64,000 bases of DNA, taken from Leptoclinus maculatus (taxonomy: Eukaryota; Chordata; Actinopteri; Perciformes; Stichaeidae). The notes beneath the pieces were generated by a model. It saw only the letters and a program-made list of their open reading frames with translations, searched no databases and was not told the origin of the DNA. The stretch's first letter is position 1. Every line of letters starts with the position of its first letter. The stretch is from positions 21,314,873-21,378,872 of the forward strand of contig JAVDOI010000003.1 in the NCBI GenBank assembly GCA_032191485.1, given 5' to 3'. The position numbers and the translations under genes were made by a program. This document shows, piece by piece, positions 1 to 13,100 of this stretch.

Positions 1-1180
1 GTCGTCCGACAGCGTCCGGAGCTCTGCCTGCCTGGCGGCCTGCAGCAGCGTCCTCCACTGCTGCTCCGTGTCTTTTACCAACTGCTGAAGCTCCTGTTTC
101 CTGCTCTCCTCCAGACGCTCACACAGACCTTCGCCTCGTGCCTTCAGGTGGAGCACCTTGGACTCTCCCTCGGGTTTGGAGGTCATAAGAGCCTGAAGGG
201 GAAGAACCAGACATGGTGGCGCGGGAACAATTTAGAAGTCAATTTAGATCAGACTTGGAAAATGGATCCCTAGAATTGTTTATCTCACATTCCTATCATG
301 GCTTCCATAAAACACATTACTGATATTAAACAAAATGTTCTCACAATAGAAGCTCAACAACCTGGGATTTTCAAGTGACTTGTAAACTCACCTGTGTGAC
401 CTGTAACCGTTCTTCAAACTGCATGTGACTACCGAGGGACAACAGCTTCTGCCTCTGCTCTCTGATCCACGACTGGACGCTTTCGCTTTGGCTTTTGAAA
501 GCGTCAAAGTCCGTTCCAGCCGCAGCTTCAGTCTCTGCCCCGTTAACACCCTCCTCGGCGGCCTGCAACACTTTCCCCCACCGCTCCACCGTTTGCCTGA
601 CTGCGTCCTGAACCTCTCGTCTCTTGCTCTCGTCCAAGCCCCGGTTGTCACACAGACTCTGGCATTGTCGCTGCAGATCCTGGAGCTTTGAATCTCCATC
701 AGGTTTGGAGCTCAGAGCAGCCTGAAGAGAACAAAAAACCCCTTTAGGAGACCACTCTGCCTCTTTCCTCATAAACCAAGCCTTTATGAGATGATCTAAA
801 CATTACAACCCACCACACACTTCACCATCCGATGCACATTTTAAACTTACTTGTGCAACTTGCAGCTTTTCTTCAGCTTGCATGCAACCACCGAGCGACT
901 GCATGTTCAGCTCCTGGTCTCTAATCCAGGACTGGACAGTTTCGTTCTGGGTTTTGACGGCGTCCAAGTCTTTGTCCAAGAGGACTTGTGTTTCCGACTT
1001 GGTGAGATTCTCCTCGGCTGTGTGCAGAGCCGTCCTCCACTGCTCCTCTGTTTCTCTGAGCGACTGTTGAACTTCCTGTTTCCTGCTCTTCTCCAGGTCC
1101 TCCTGCTCACACAGACTTTCACTTTGTCTTCTCAGGTCGCTCACTTTAGAGTCTCCCTCGGGTTTGGAGTTCAGGATGGC
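1..1180 (-). CDS. syne2: syne2 exons 43-45: three tandemly duplicated 330-nt exons (last one partial)
   Basis: Exons 1180-851 and 721-392 are each exactly 330 nt, phase 0-0. The third starts at 192 and runs off the window. All begin with the same motif: AILNSKPEGDSKVSDLRRQ, AALSSKPDGDSKLQDLQRQ and ALMTSKPEGESKVLHLKA. All continue with a shared plan (SLC, then ESRKQEVQQ or ESKRREVQD or ESRKQELQQ, then EQWRTALHTAEE-like). The first two also share TVQSWIRDQ/SVQSWIREQ and KLQVAQ/RLQVTQ. Human SYNE2, as recalled, has one such region (IILLKPEGDARIETI), so these look like copies of one ancestral exon and its spectrin repeat. Confidence 0.9.
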
Positions 1181-4100
1181 CTGGTGACGAAACAGAAGAG
1201 AAATAAAGATGATGAAAACTTTGACTGTTGACTGAAATATCTCAACACAACTGTTGGCACTGACGTTCATGGTCCTCAGAGGATGAGGCTTCTGAATCAG
1301 ACATCCTAATCCTGTCTGTATTTAGTGCAGTGTTTGTTGTTGTAGTACTTATTTTGACCATAAGAGGCTGAAGTGCACCACTACCCCGTGTTCTTCAAAA
1401 GGACTAAAATGTTCTCGTTTAGTGAAGTTTAATCCGATTGGGTGTCATTCACCTGTGCTTTGTGTTTCATCTCCTCTGTCTGAGTGTCTCTGCCTGGGGA
1501 GGCGAGGGGGCCAACGAGGTCAGTTATCCAGGTCCTGGTGCTCTTAGCCTGGCTGTTAAACTGCTCAGACTCCCTCTCCAGCGCGCTCTGGGCGTCTGCT
1601 TGCCTCTGCAGCCGGCTCTCCAGGTTTCTGTAGCGTTGTATCAAGTTATCGCCGTCCTTCAGGAGGCTTTCAGCTCGGACGCCTTGTCTGCGCACCGACG
1701 CCAAGAGATCACTGAGGCTCTCAGCTCTGCCGCTGTCAGGTGGAAGACAAAGTGTTAGACTTAAAGACATTTAGACAAGATACACAGGAAACACAAGGCA
1801 ATATACAAAAGACAATGGAAAGTGAGATCGAAGGTTGAAAAGACAAGTGGAAACTAGGCTTCATGCTCTAGTTTTTGGTTGTTTAGCTTATTTTAAATAT
1901 GTAGCCTAAAGACACCAAGTATTACAATAATAATAAGTAATCATTAGATGTGTCTCCAATTTTTTAAACCACCCATTAGAGTGGTGAGACAATTTTAGGG
2001 TCCAGTTATCACAGATTTATCAATACTGCAGAAATGTTTTACAAGCTGCACATTTTGCATTTCATCCCATTTCTCCAGATTGAAGTTAAATATATTGTTG
2101 CATGTGGAGTTACCTGTTGAACATTTACTGTTATTTTATCTGTAAAATATCTTTGTCACAACGTTTCGACGATCAAACCGGACAGTTCAGAGTGTTCAGT
2201 GTCAGAACGAATGCTCACCTCTCATCCTGAAGGTCTTTGAGGAGAAGTTTGACTTTGTGCGACTCCACAGACAGTTTCTCTTTGTTCTGCAGCCACTCAC
2301 GGAAGCTATCGTGTTGCTTCTGCAAACTAGAGAACAAAAGACACAGGTTTGTGGTTACAATCACACTTTTCACTCCATTTGTAAGATTCCTGCTCAAAAT
2401 GGAAGATTTTTTACACTTGTGTCTCTTTTAAATCTTAATTTTCTTCACCAAAGGAGCAATCACCTGTTCAAGTCACTGAGGAGTGGCTCCATTTGTTTCT
2501 CCCTGCTGTGGCAGTGCGTTCTGAACGTTCCCACCTCCTTCTGCTGCTCCGTCACCCAGTCGGTGAACTCGGAGAGCTGCTGTGGAGGAACCTGCTGGCC
2601 GCCTCTCTGCAGCTGATCCTTCAGCTGGTCCAGACGTCTCTCTGGATCCTTGGACTTTAAGAAACCCTGACGGACACGAGACAAACTGTGAGGACCCGTT
2701 CATCGTCCAACCATCTATCCAGCCGTCAAACGTATAACTTCCACTTACAGCGAGTCTTTGCAGGGATGTTTCCACGTCTGCTCTGCTCTCAGGAGACTCA
2801 AAGCACTCATTGACGGACAGCTGCAAGTCCTGGAACCATTCCTCAAACGACTGCCTTTCATCTGCAGAAAAAGGACAAAATATTGAAGTCATATTTTTAC
2901 AAAACAGGATTCATACGAAAGTAATATAGGTACAAAATAGGTGCAATAACACTGTGCATCTGTTAAGTGTTTTATCTGAAAAAGATGTCATGGTCATGGT
3001 CACATTTCTCCACTGTTATGTTCCACCAGATGACTCCATCCACTCAGACAGGAGACACAAACTCCACACTTACCCTGGATGACCTTGAGCAGGCCTTTGT
3101 CCCTCTCCTCTCTCTTTAGGTGGATCATGTCCCTGGTGCGGGACATGGCCTCCTTCAGCCTGCTGCAGTCCACGGACAGCGCCTCCAGCACCTGAGGACT
3201 GGCCACGCTGGAAACCAAACCGACCTCCTTCAGAACAGCCTCGGCCTGCTCCTCCTGAGCCTCCAGGTCCTCACACACACGCTGGTGAGGACAAGAGATG
3301 TCAAGATCAATATGTTGATATTACATCAATATGTTGATATTACATCAATATGAATTGCTGACATGAGACTAGATATCGTCTTAGATTCTGGATGTCGTGA
3401 TATGTCAAAAGTGTTTTCTTTTCCGGGTTTTAAAGGCTGAATTACAGCTATTTAGCCGTTTTATTCTTATTATTGTTAATAATAATAGTCATTATATTTA
3501 TTATATTTTTACATTTTGTAAATATTTTGTGAAAGCACCAATATTCAATATAGTCGCAATATTGTTAATTTGTATATATATTTAAATATTTCTATATATT
3601 TATGATATTTAATTTCCTCCATATTGCCGTCGTATTTGAAAGGACCTGAAAGGTGCAATAAAATAAGCTCAAAACTTATTTAAAGAACATTTTTATTTCC
3701 TTTTCTGAACAATATCCTTTATTCTTTTTTATATCTCTAAGGTATACAAGTTTGATATATTTATTATAGCAATTCTGTCATAACCACGTGGTGCTGTATT
3801 TAAACTGTATTACATTCGTTGTGTACACAGAGGTGTATACATGACCTCTACACTTATCTCATCCTAATCATTTAGTAAAGTATTGAGTCAAATCACAGGA
3901 GCATCAAACCAGAGTGAGTTCAAACAGATGGCAGCTGTGTACCTGTATCTGCTCCGTGAACTTTGCTTGTGAGGCATCGACTTTACCGACGGAGCACTGG
4001 ATGCTCTCCACAGCTGACTGGCACTCCTCTATCTTCTCGGCCAGGTGTTTCTTCACGGCCATCAGCTCCTCAAAGACGTCGGTGCAGTCGGCAAACAGCT

Positions 4101-7100
4101 CCTTCACATGCTCCATCCTCTTCCTCAGCTGGGTTTCCATCACCTAATTTAAAAACATTGTAAAACAGGTAAACACAGCGAGGACACAGTACCGTGTGAA
4201 TTGAACATGGATATCAACCTAAAGAAATAACAGAAGCAATGTTCAGACTCACCTGCAGCTCCAGTGGGGATTCGGGACTCTGCAGCATCTCCCGGATCTC
4301 TACAGACTTCTTGTGGAAATGCTCAATGTTCTCCTCATTGACATGGATCTCGTCCTGCAAAGCAAAGAAAGGTTTGGTATCAGTCTCATCTTCTACATAT
4401 TGATGACACATATGGGAGAAATGAATCTTCATTAATCTCGTCCATCTACATCACTGACTCAGACCATTCTTTTGGGAGGTTGCTCATGCTAGCGGTGGAG
4501 CAATAAGAGTTTCACTTCTCTGGGAATCTTACCCTCATGGCGAGAACTTGTCGCTCGTTGTGGAAGGGATGGCTCTCTGCGAACAGGGAGAGTTTGGCTC
4601 CTGCCCAGCCGTCCACCTCTCCCCCCAGCATGAGCTGCTTCTCCCACAGCTCCAGCCCCACCTGCAGGTTGTCCATGTAGGCGTCTGTCTTCTCCGTCAC
4701 CTGCGAGACCACCAGAAATCAACACCATTTGGTCAAGTTAAGTGTTCCAATCATGGTTTCCAAATGTAGTGGGTGGTGCTTAGCAATGTGATTATTATAG
4801 GAACTATATTTTCAATTCTGCAGAATCAAAAGTTACAAATCCTTCTTTGATCTAGCTTCTTTCTTGCTCAATCTAAAAGTTCGGTAGAATACGCTCGGAA
4901 ACATTACAAGTACACTTTCCATATCTTCCTATCTCATTTCTAGGGACAGGAGACACGTAGACGCTTACATCCAGCCAGTTGTCCATGAGTGTGTCAGCCT
5001 GGGCTTCAAAGGGAGTCTCACTGCAGGCTGGGAGCATCTTCAGTTGGGACTGAAGCTGTCTGCAAACTCCCCTCATCTGCTCCACGTGCTCCCCAACACC
5101 ACCCAGCCCCTCCTTAATATCACGGACCTGGAGAGACACACACACACACATGTGAACATAGAGTATACCTAATCTCACTGTGACTGATCTTATTTTTGTT
5201 GTACAACCACACACTCTTATGTGAATCCTATCCGCAGCACATGAAGGAATGCTGCAGACAGACAGCGTTGGTTTCGTGTACTAACCCTGGTAATACTTCT
5301 CTGCAGGTTGTCCTTGCTCAAGTAGGAAGTCTGATCGCCGATCGTCTGCTCTGCTTTCTGCATGGTGTTGCTCAGCTGACTGCCGCAGCTCTGGAACTTC
5401 TTCAGGAGCTCCAGCAGGACGTTGCACTGCTTCTTCCTGCCGGAGGAAGAAAATAACAGAAGGGACTTTAAGTGAAGCCTCGCCGTCAACATTCGTCTAA
5501 ACAGAAGTGTAAGAATAGCTTACACAAATATCCTACTAGCTATCAGACATCCATAACCCGTTACAGTTACAGTGACTTTGATTGTGTGTTAGCCAGCTGC
5601 ACATAGTATCTGTTCAGGTTTACAGTGTAGCTCAGTTTAAGCTGGCGTACATTACTGAGGTGGCCGGCAGTCACTTATTCCTTATAGCTTAATCTATTCG
5701 TTAAGTCACTCGAGCTGAACGTGCTTCTCCTGCCCAACTCACCTGTCAAAGAAAGCTCTCTGGGTCTCCTTCCACTGAGTCTCCAGCTCCTGGAGGAGGT
5801 GCTCTCCTCCTCCCTGTTTCTCCTGAAGTTCCCGGAGGTTCTGGAGCTCTGCATGCTGGGCCTGCAGCCGACCCTCCAAATCCGACAGGGCACGAAGCCT
5901 GGGCGATATTACAGGATTATTATCAGAGAGATTATTTTAACAGGTAAATCTCTTTAAATCTCTCTGATATGTTCATGCTATTTACATATCAGGTTTGGAA
6001 TTTATAAAGATACAATTGAATTTTCTACAAAAATAAATGTTTGTGCATGCTCTCAATTATCCTTGTGAGAAAGAAAGAAAATCAGAATGTGCATGTCAGA
6101 CTTTTAAGAATATCTGAATCGGCAAAGAAAAATGCAATCAGTGCATCTCTAATTACAATCAAGGAAGAAAGCTTAAGAGTTGTTGCATCAGCATGAAACA
6201 CAACACACACCTGTGATGCACAGCAGGTATGGTGGGCTCCTTCAGGCCTTGTGCCTCGATGGTTTCCTGCAGCTTCCTCAGCTCCCCCACCAGTGTCCTC
6301 TTCCTCAGGCCCAGCGACTTGCTCTGTGTCTCCTTCTTGAGGCCCTTCTGCTGGCTGGCCAGCCCACCATCCGCCTCCTCCAGCCTTCCCAGCAGCGCCA
6401 TCACCATGTCCAGGCAGGAGGCCGGGACGCCATCCCTGGTGACTGTCAGCCTGGCCCCCTGCAGGAGCACATCCAGCTGAGGTGCCTTTTCTTTCAGACT
6501 GTCGATGCTCTGCCTGATCAGAGCCAGCTTGGAGCGGCAGTCCTGCAGCACCACAGTGTCGCTGCAGGGGGCGCCTTGGACCCCGGAGATGTCTTCATCC
6601 ACAGTACGCAAGGACATGAGGAAGCGGTCGAGGGCGCGGGCGGCCGCCTCACTCTTCCGGACCTGCTGTCGAAGCTGATCCAGGCTGGCTCTGTGAGTCT
6701 CCACCTCACGGGACAGAGGGAGGCAGTCTCTGGGGTCCAGATCGCTGGATTCAGGGTCTAGACGGGACAGCTGGTCCAGCTCGCTCTGGATGTTATCGTC
6801 CAGCTCCTGTCGCAAAAGGAGACAAAGTGTAGCGTGGGATGAGATGGCTCTTAAGTGTGAGATTTGCTCACAAGGTCAATGTGCACATTTTTATTCCAAA
6901 GCTAATATCTATTATTGCATGCATGACTTCTGTGTGACAGACTAAAAACACAAAAGCAAAAGTATTCCTGGCTGATGGAATACCTTGATGTCTTTCAGGA
7001 TGTTGGTGTTGGCCAGCGTGAAGGCATTGATGTCTTTGGGCTGCCTCAGGTAGCGGTCCAGGCGGTCTGTGAAGTCCACCATGTGGTTCTGGGTGGAGTC

Positions 7101-10100
7101 GATCTGTCTGAGGGCGGCGCCCAGCGAGCTGCCCCTCCTCTGAAGTTTGGACTGTTGGCCGCGCCACTGCTCCTGCAGCTCTGCCTTCTCCTGCTCCAGG
7201 CCGCTCAACTGGGAGCACTGGTTTGCATACTCAGACCACAGAGACTCTGTCTCCTGCCTCCAGAACTGGGAAAAAGGGAGTTTAACTCGAGATTACCGTC
7301 ATGTCATAAGGGGCAAAATTCACTTTTCATTGTATAGAAGTCTATGAGAAAATTACTCTACTTCTCTCTTGATTTATTACCTCAGTAAACATTGTAAACA
7401 TGAGTTTATGGTCTCAATCTCTAGTTTCAAGTCTTCTTCAATACAGCATGATGTTCATTTATTATATGATGGTCCATTTAGAGTCAAACAGACCATAAAG
7501 CAGGGTATGCTTTAGGGGCATACCCTCAAATCATAAGCGTTAGCTATGCTATCATTACCTTTCCCCATCGGGCCTTGCTTTTCTCCAGCTCCACCCTTTT
7601 GTTCAAATATAAAAAACCAAGATGGCGACCGTCCAAAAGTCCACTTCTCTTTTGTCTACAGTCTACGGTCTGTCTCTGTTGTGTATGCTGTACCTGTATT
7701 TCCTGGATCCGTGTATGGAGGCCTTTCAGAGACACGGAGTCAGAGGGGACATCCTTGATGCTCTGGTCATTTTTAGCCAGTTGGGCTTGCAGGGACCTCT
7801 TACAATTCTCATATCTGGAAGAAGTTAAAACAAACAAACACAAGTTACTAATGACTGAATAGAATGACCTTCTTATAGTTTTGATCAATGCACTGTATTT
7901 TCCGTTATCTTATCAAAGCCTAGACTGCGTAGAATTCAGTCGACCTTTCTAAAATCTCCTTTTTGGTGACTTCTTCCTCTCCAGACGTCTGCTTTTCAAC
8001 CTCCCTCCTCTCCACAACTGTCTTCATTGTCACTGGAAACACCTGAAGAAAGAGTAAGAGCATGTGTTCTGTTATCGTAGAGTTCAATATAAAGAGAACA
8101 AAGTTTCAATGGGAGTGAATCATACCTCAGCTGAGACCTGAGGTTTGTCACTTGGTCTTGGAGGCTCCTTTTGTGTGCTCAGATCCTCACTGAAGGCAAC
8201 AGGAATCCTGTGAAACAGATATGAGGATAATCATTTCTAACTGCTGCATAATACAGCATCCTTCCTTAAACATCCACAAGTGGCTTTTTAACAGGTAATT
8301 TTAACTTCACATTCAGACTGTTTATTAGGGCAAGTAAAACATCTGTCCTTGAGATGAGTACACACAAAGGTAAATTAAGGATACGATACAGTAAAAGAAG
8401 AATTGACCTGCTGTCTCTGCTGTTTAGAAGTTTGCATTTCACACTAACAAGTAATATCTTACCTAGAATCAGGGAGTGGTGAGTCTTGATCTCCGCTGAA
8501 CTGCTGCTGGATGGCAGCTAGCCTCGTCTCACACTCCCTCAGCTGAGTCTGGGCCAGGCGGTGAGCATCCTCGGGGCTCAGGGTGTCACACAGCTGGTTC
8601 AAGGCCTCGAGGTGCTGCCCTGCCTGGGCAAAGCTCCCCTCCGCTGAGAAACAAGCCTGGGGAATGTCGCCAGAGCCAAAACAGTAAGTAAACAGGCTAA
8701 TAACTGGATTTAAAGCCAGATGAGTAGTACTAGCCATTCAAACTTAGGAAAATATTTTGTTTTAACTCAGCTTTTTTATGTTTTTTTAAATGTTTTACAA
8801 ATCTGAAGAGACTTGACATTTTTACTTGCTTTTACTTGACATCATCAAATATGACAGAATCTCATGTAAGCTTAGTTTTGACAGTATAACAGACAAACAG
8901 ACAACACAGAAGTCAACCCCCAGATGACAGCGGCCCACAGATGTACTGCACAACAAATAAAAGAATGCTGTTTTCATCTTCAACTGAACATGGGATTTAT
9001 TCCTATGTAATATATAACCGAATTAAATCTAAATTAGTTAATTTAGTTGTTTATGTTGTGTATGTTTCCTTTGTTTGTCTTTTATGGCCCAACAAGTTAC
9101 AATAAAATCAAGATACTAAAAAGGCTTTTAGGGCACTGTAAACACACCCGACAAAAACAGCACTCCCTTAAAAGAGCAACCAGAATGATGGATTGCAAAT
9201 TACCAAGTCCCATTGGCAGAGTCTCCTTGGAGGCATACAAAAGAAGACGGAGGGAAGAGGGTTAGTTAAGCAGAGAAAGATAAACTGGCTGCACTCCCAT
9301 CCACCAAAGCACACCTTCCAAGAGTACCTCCAGTAGTTTAGCTACCTGCACTTGGTTTTCTAAGCGGGAGCTTAAGTGCATCTCACACTGCAGGGCAGCT
9401 TTGTTAAAGTCTTTCCTTGTTACTTCAAAGCGTAATTGTTGTAAAAAGCCTGAGATCTCAGCTCTCACAGCCTGGGAGATAAAATAAAATGAATTCACAA
9501 AAAAACCACAAGACATGTTAGAACATATTAATCATATGAATGCTTTATTCATATCTAAAGCTGACAAGCATAATATGTCACAACAGCTTTAGTACATTTA
9601 TAATTCACATGCACAGGCAATTATATTTTAACCTCAAAGAACACGATGACGCCTTATTAAAACTAGTGGACAATTCCCGATGAACAATAATTAAAGTCCT
9701 ACACATTAACAACAACCACAGTGAGTGAGTGTGTCCTACCTCCCACTGTGTCCGGACAGACTGGGTGAAGAACTCCATGTCCCTGAGCTGTGAGGGGGTA
9801 CAAAAGGCCTCCATGCCCTTGGCTGCTCTCAAGAACTCTTCTAGCAACTCTGGGTCCAGAGTCTTCAGAGTCTCCTGAGGGGAAAGGCAAACGTATAATT
9901 GACTGGCTCCTTTTAAATCGTGAACTTCAGCTAAAAACTGTAGTAGGAATAAAGCGGTGTGTTTATTTTGGCATATGAAATATCTCCCCTTTAAAAGTTA
10001 TCACAGCATCTAGTTTTTGTACATTTTAATCCTTCAACTCCTGTCTGCTATAAGTTTTCTTTTTCCCCAAGAAAGAATAACCGACCTCTGAGTGGTTTAC

Positions 10101-13100
10101 ATTGATTTGGAATTTAAAATACAAAAAGTGATTACATTTACCTCTTTCACTGATGCTTGCTCGGCCGACATACACTTGTCTTTGAAAACGTTAATGGTTT
10201 CCAGGATGTGCTCCTGCAGACAGTGCTTGGCCTCCTCAAAGCCATTTCTGGCCAACGCCTGGGCCTTAGTGTAAGCCTCTGTGTAGGTTTGGGGGGGCGC
10301 CTGGGCCAGGGGGGCAGGTTTGATGCACAAGTCTGGTGACTCAGCCAGGGACTGAGGCAGCACATTGACCTGGGAGAGGAGAACAGTTTGGGGCTGTTGA
10401 GGTTTGGGTTGCAGAGAAGACTGTGGTTTTGACTCTGACAGAGGCTGGGTCTGAGGTCTGGCCTGTGGGGGTGATTGAGCTTTAGATTGTGGTGCAGTTT
10501 GGGGTGGTGGTGGCAATTGAGCCTGATGGGGCTGTGGTAGGAACTGTGCCTGCGGTTTGGGTTGTGGCACTGATTGGGCCTTGGGCTGAGTTGAAGACTG
10601 AGCTTCGGGTAGCGGTGCTGTTTGGATCTGTGGTGGTGATTGGGCCTTGGGTTGAGTTGGTGACTGACCCTTGGGTTGGGTCGGTAATTGAGCTTCGGGT
10701 AGTGGTACTGTTTGGGCCTGTGGTTTGGGTTGTGGTGGTGATTCAGCCTTGACTGGTGACTGAGCCATGGGTTGAGGTGGCACCTGGGGCTCAGGTAATG
10801 GTTGCGGCAGTGATTCAGCCTTGGGTTGGGTTGGTGACTGGACCTTAGACTGAGTTTGAGATTGAAACCCTGGTTGTGGTGCTAACTGGGCCAGAGGTTT
10901 GGGTTGTGAAAGTGCTTCAACTTTTGGTTGAGTTGGTGACTGAATTTTGGGTTGTGGTGGGAGCTGGGCCTGATTTTTGGGTTGTGGAAGCGGCTGCTGG
11001 AACTGAAGATTGAGCTGAGGCTGCTGAGTCTGGGCCTGGGGCTTTACTTGTACCGATGACTGCGTCTGGATGTGTGTTTGGGACTGTGCATGCAGCTGGG
11101 GTTGGAGCTGAGGCTGAGAAGGAAGGTGAGGATGGGCTTGATTAGGTGGTTGTGATTGAGGAGGTATTTGAGCTTGCATCTGAGGGTGACGCTGAGTTTG
11201 ATGCTGAATCTGTGAATAATGCTGAGATTGAGGCTGGGGATAAGGCTGGGGCTGAAGTTGAGGCGGTGCCTGAAAAGTCTGTTGCTGAACTTGACCTTGT
11301 TGCGTCTGGATATGAAACACATTATGAGCACTCATTTGAGATTGTTGTTGCATGGAACTCTGGGCTCTAATTTGAGGTTGTGTTTGAGCCCAGGGTTGGG
11401 TTTGTGTTTGCATTTGAGGCTGAGTATATGATGGCCCCATTTGAGAATACCCGGGGGGGCCAACCTGAGGTCCTTGCTGGAGCCCAGCTTGAGGCCACGG
11501 CGGCAGAGCTTGAACTGTTGGATAAGCCTGAGACTGTGGAGCTTGGCCTATTTGCTGAGAGTATGGTTGAGGACTTGGTTGCCTCTGCTGGGCAATGGCT
11601 TGATTTTGTGGCTCAGGTCTGGGTGTCCACTGCTGGGATGGGGACTGACTCTGGGAGTAACCTTGGGAGTAAAGTGGAGGTTGTGCTGTAGCCTGCGGAT
11701 GCTGGACAGACATTGGGGATGAGACTCTAACTTGAGTCCAAGCATGGATTTGGCCCTGGGAAATATGGGCTGGGTGCTGGATCTCTGGCTGAGCATGTGT
11801 GGCATACTGAGTCATAGACTGAGAATGACCCAGTTGAGTTTGATGTTGAGTCAAAGGTTGGGAGTGACGTGATTGGGCCATTGGCTGAGCATGGGTTTGA
11901 GGATGGGTCATGGACTGGGGATGAGTTTGAGGATGGGTCATAGACTGAGGATGAGTTTGAGGATGGGTCATAGACTGAGGATGGGTTTGAAGATGGGTCA
12001 CAGACTGTGGATGGGTTGGAGAATGGGCCACGGACTGAGGATGGATTTGAGACTGGGCCACGGACTGAGGATGGATTTGAGACTGGGCCACGGACTGAGG
12101 ATGGATTTGAGACTGGGCCATGGGCTGAGGACGGATTTGAGACTGGGCCACGGACTGAGGATGGATTTGAGACTGGGCCACAGACTGAGGATGGATTTGA
12201 GACTGGGCCACGGACTGAGGATGGATTTGAGACTGGGCCACGGACTGAGGATGGATTTGAGACTGGGCCACGGGCTGAGGACGGATTTGAGACTGGGCCA
12301 CGGACTGAGGACGGATTTGAGACTGGGCCACGGACTGAGGATGGGTTTGAATATGGCCATGTGTTGGTGGCTTAGGGGACAGCGGCCTGACAGGGGCCCA
12401 TGACTGTGGATGACTACGAAGCTGAATGTGGGATGGCACTGGAGGCTGAATTTGGCCCTGTAGTGGAGCCTGCATAGGGGAAGAAGGTCTGATTTGAGCC
12501 CATGTCTGCACTTGAGCTATAGCTGGGCCATGGGCTAGACCCTGTGGTTGCAAAGACGGCTGAGGTCCAGCTGGGACACATGTGGCGGACTGAGTCTGAA
12601 CCTGGTGCTGGAGCTGTTGTTGTGTCTGTGGCTTGGTCATTGACTGTGGCTTCATGGGGCCATGGGGCTGTGGAAGAACTTGTGTCTGTGACTGGCCCTG
12701 GCTCACTACGGTTTGAGACTTGGACTTCAGTGGTTGCTGACCATCTGTGGTAGTGTGGGACACACTTGTAGACTGCACCTGCATTTGTACCACTGTCTGA
12801 GATTCAGACTGAACCATAGTTTGTGTTTGTGACTGATTTTGGGCTTTCGTTGGTGGGTGAGGCTGAGCCATAGTTACGGTCTGGGATTTAGCCTTGGTGT
12901 CTGAATCTGGTTGAGCCTGTCTTACAGTAGGCTGTGGTTGTTTTTCCTGTTGCTGAAGCAATTGTTCTTGATGTTTTTGCTGCTGTGGTTGTTGTTGTTG
13001 TTGCTTATGTTGCTGCGGCTGCTCTAGATGTCGAGGCTGTGTTTGTTTTTGTTGATCTCTTAGCTGTTGTTGTGGCTGCTCAGTAACCTTTGCATGTTCC

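Noticed and set aside
11875..12360. Regular 30-bp repeat resembling a CRISPR array
   Set aside because: Units are head to tail with no variable spacers, lie inside a coding exon, and the genome is vertebrate. The 33-bp array at 47.4 kb is rejected for the same reasons.
11873..12403. Long plus-strand open frame (GHGLRMDLRL-type repeats) opposite the syne2 giant exon
   Set aside because: It exists only because the 30-bp unit is free of stops in several frames. The minus-strand frame has splice sites and flanking homology.
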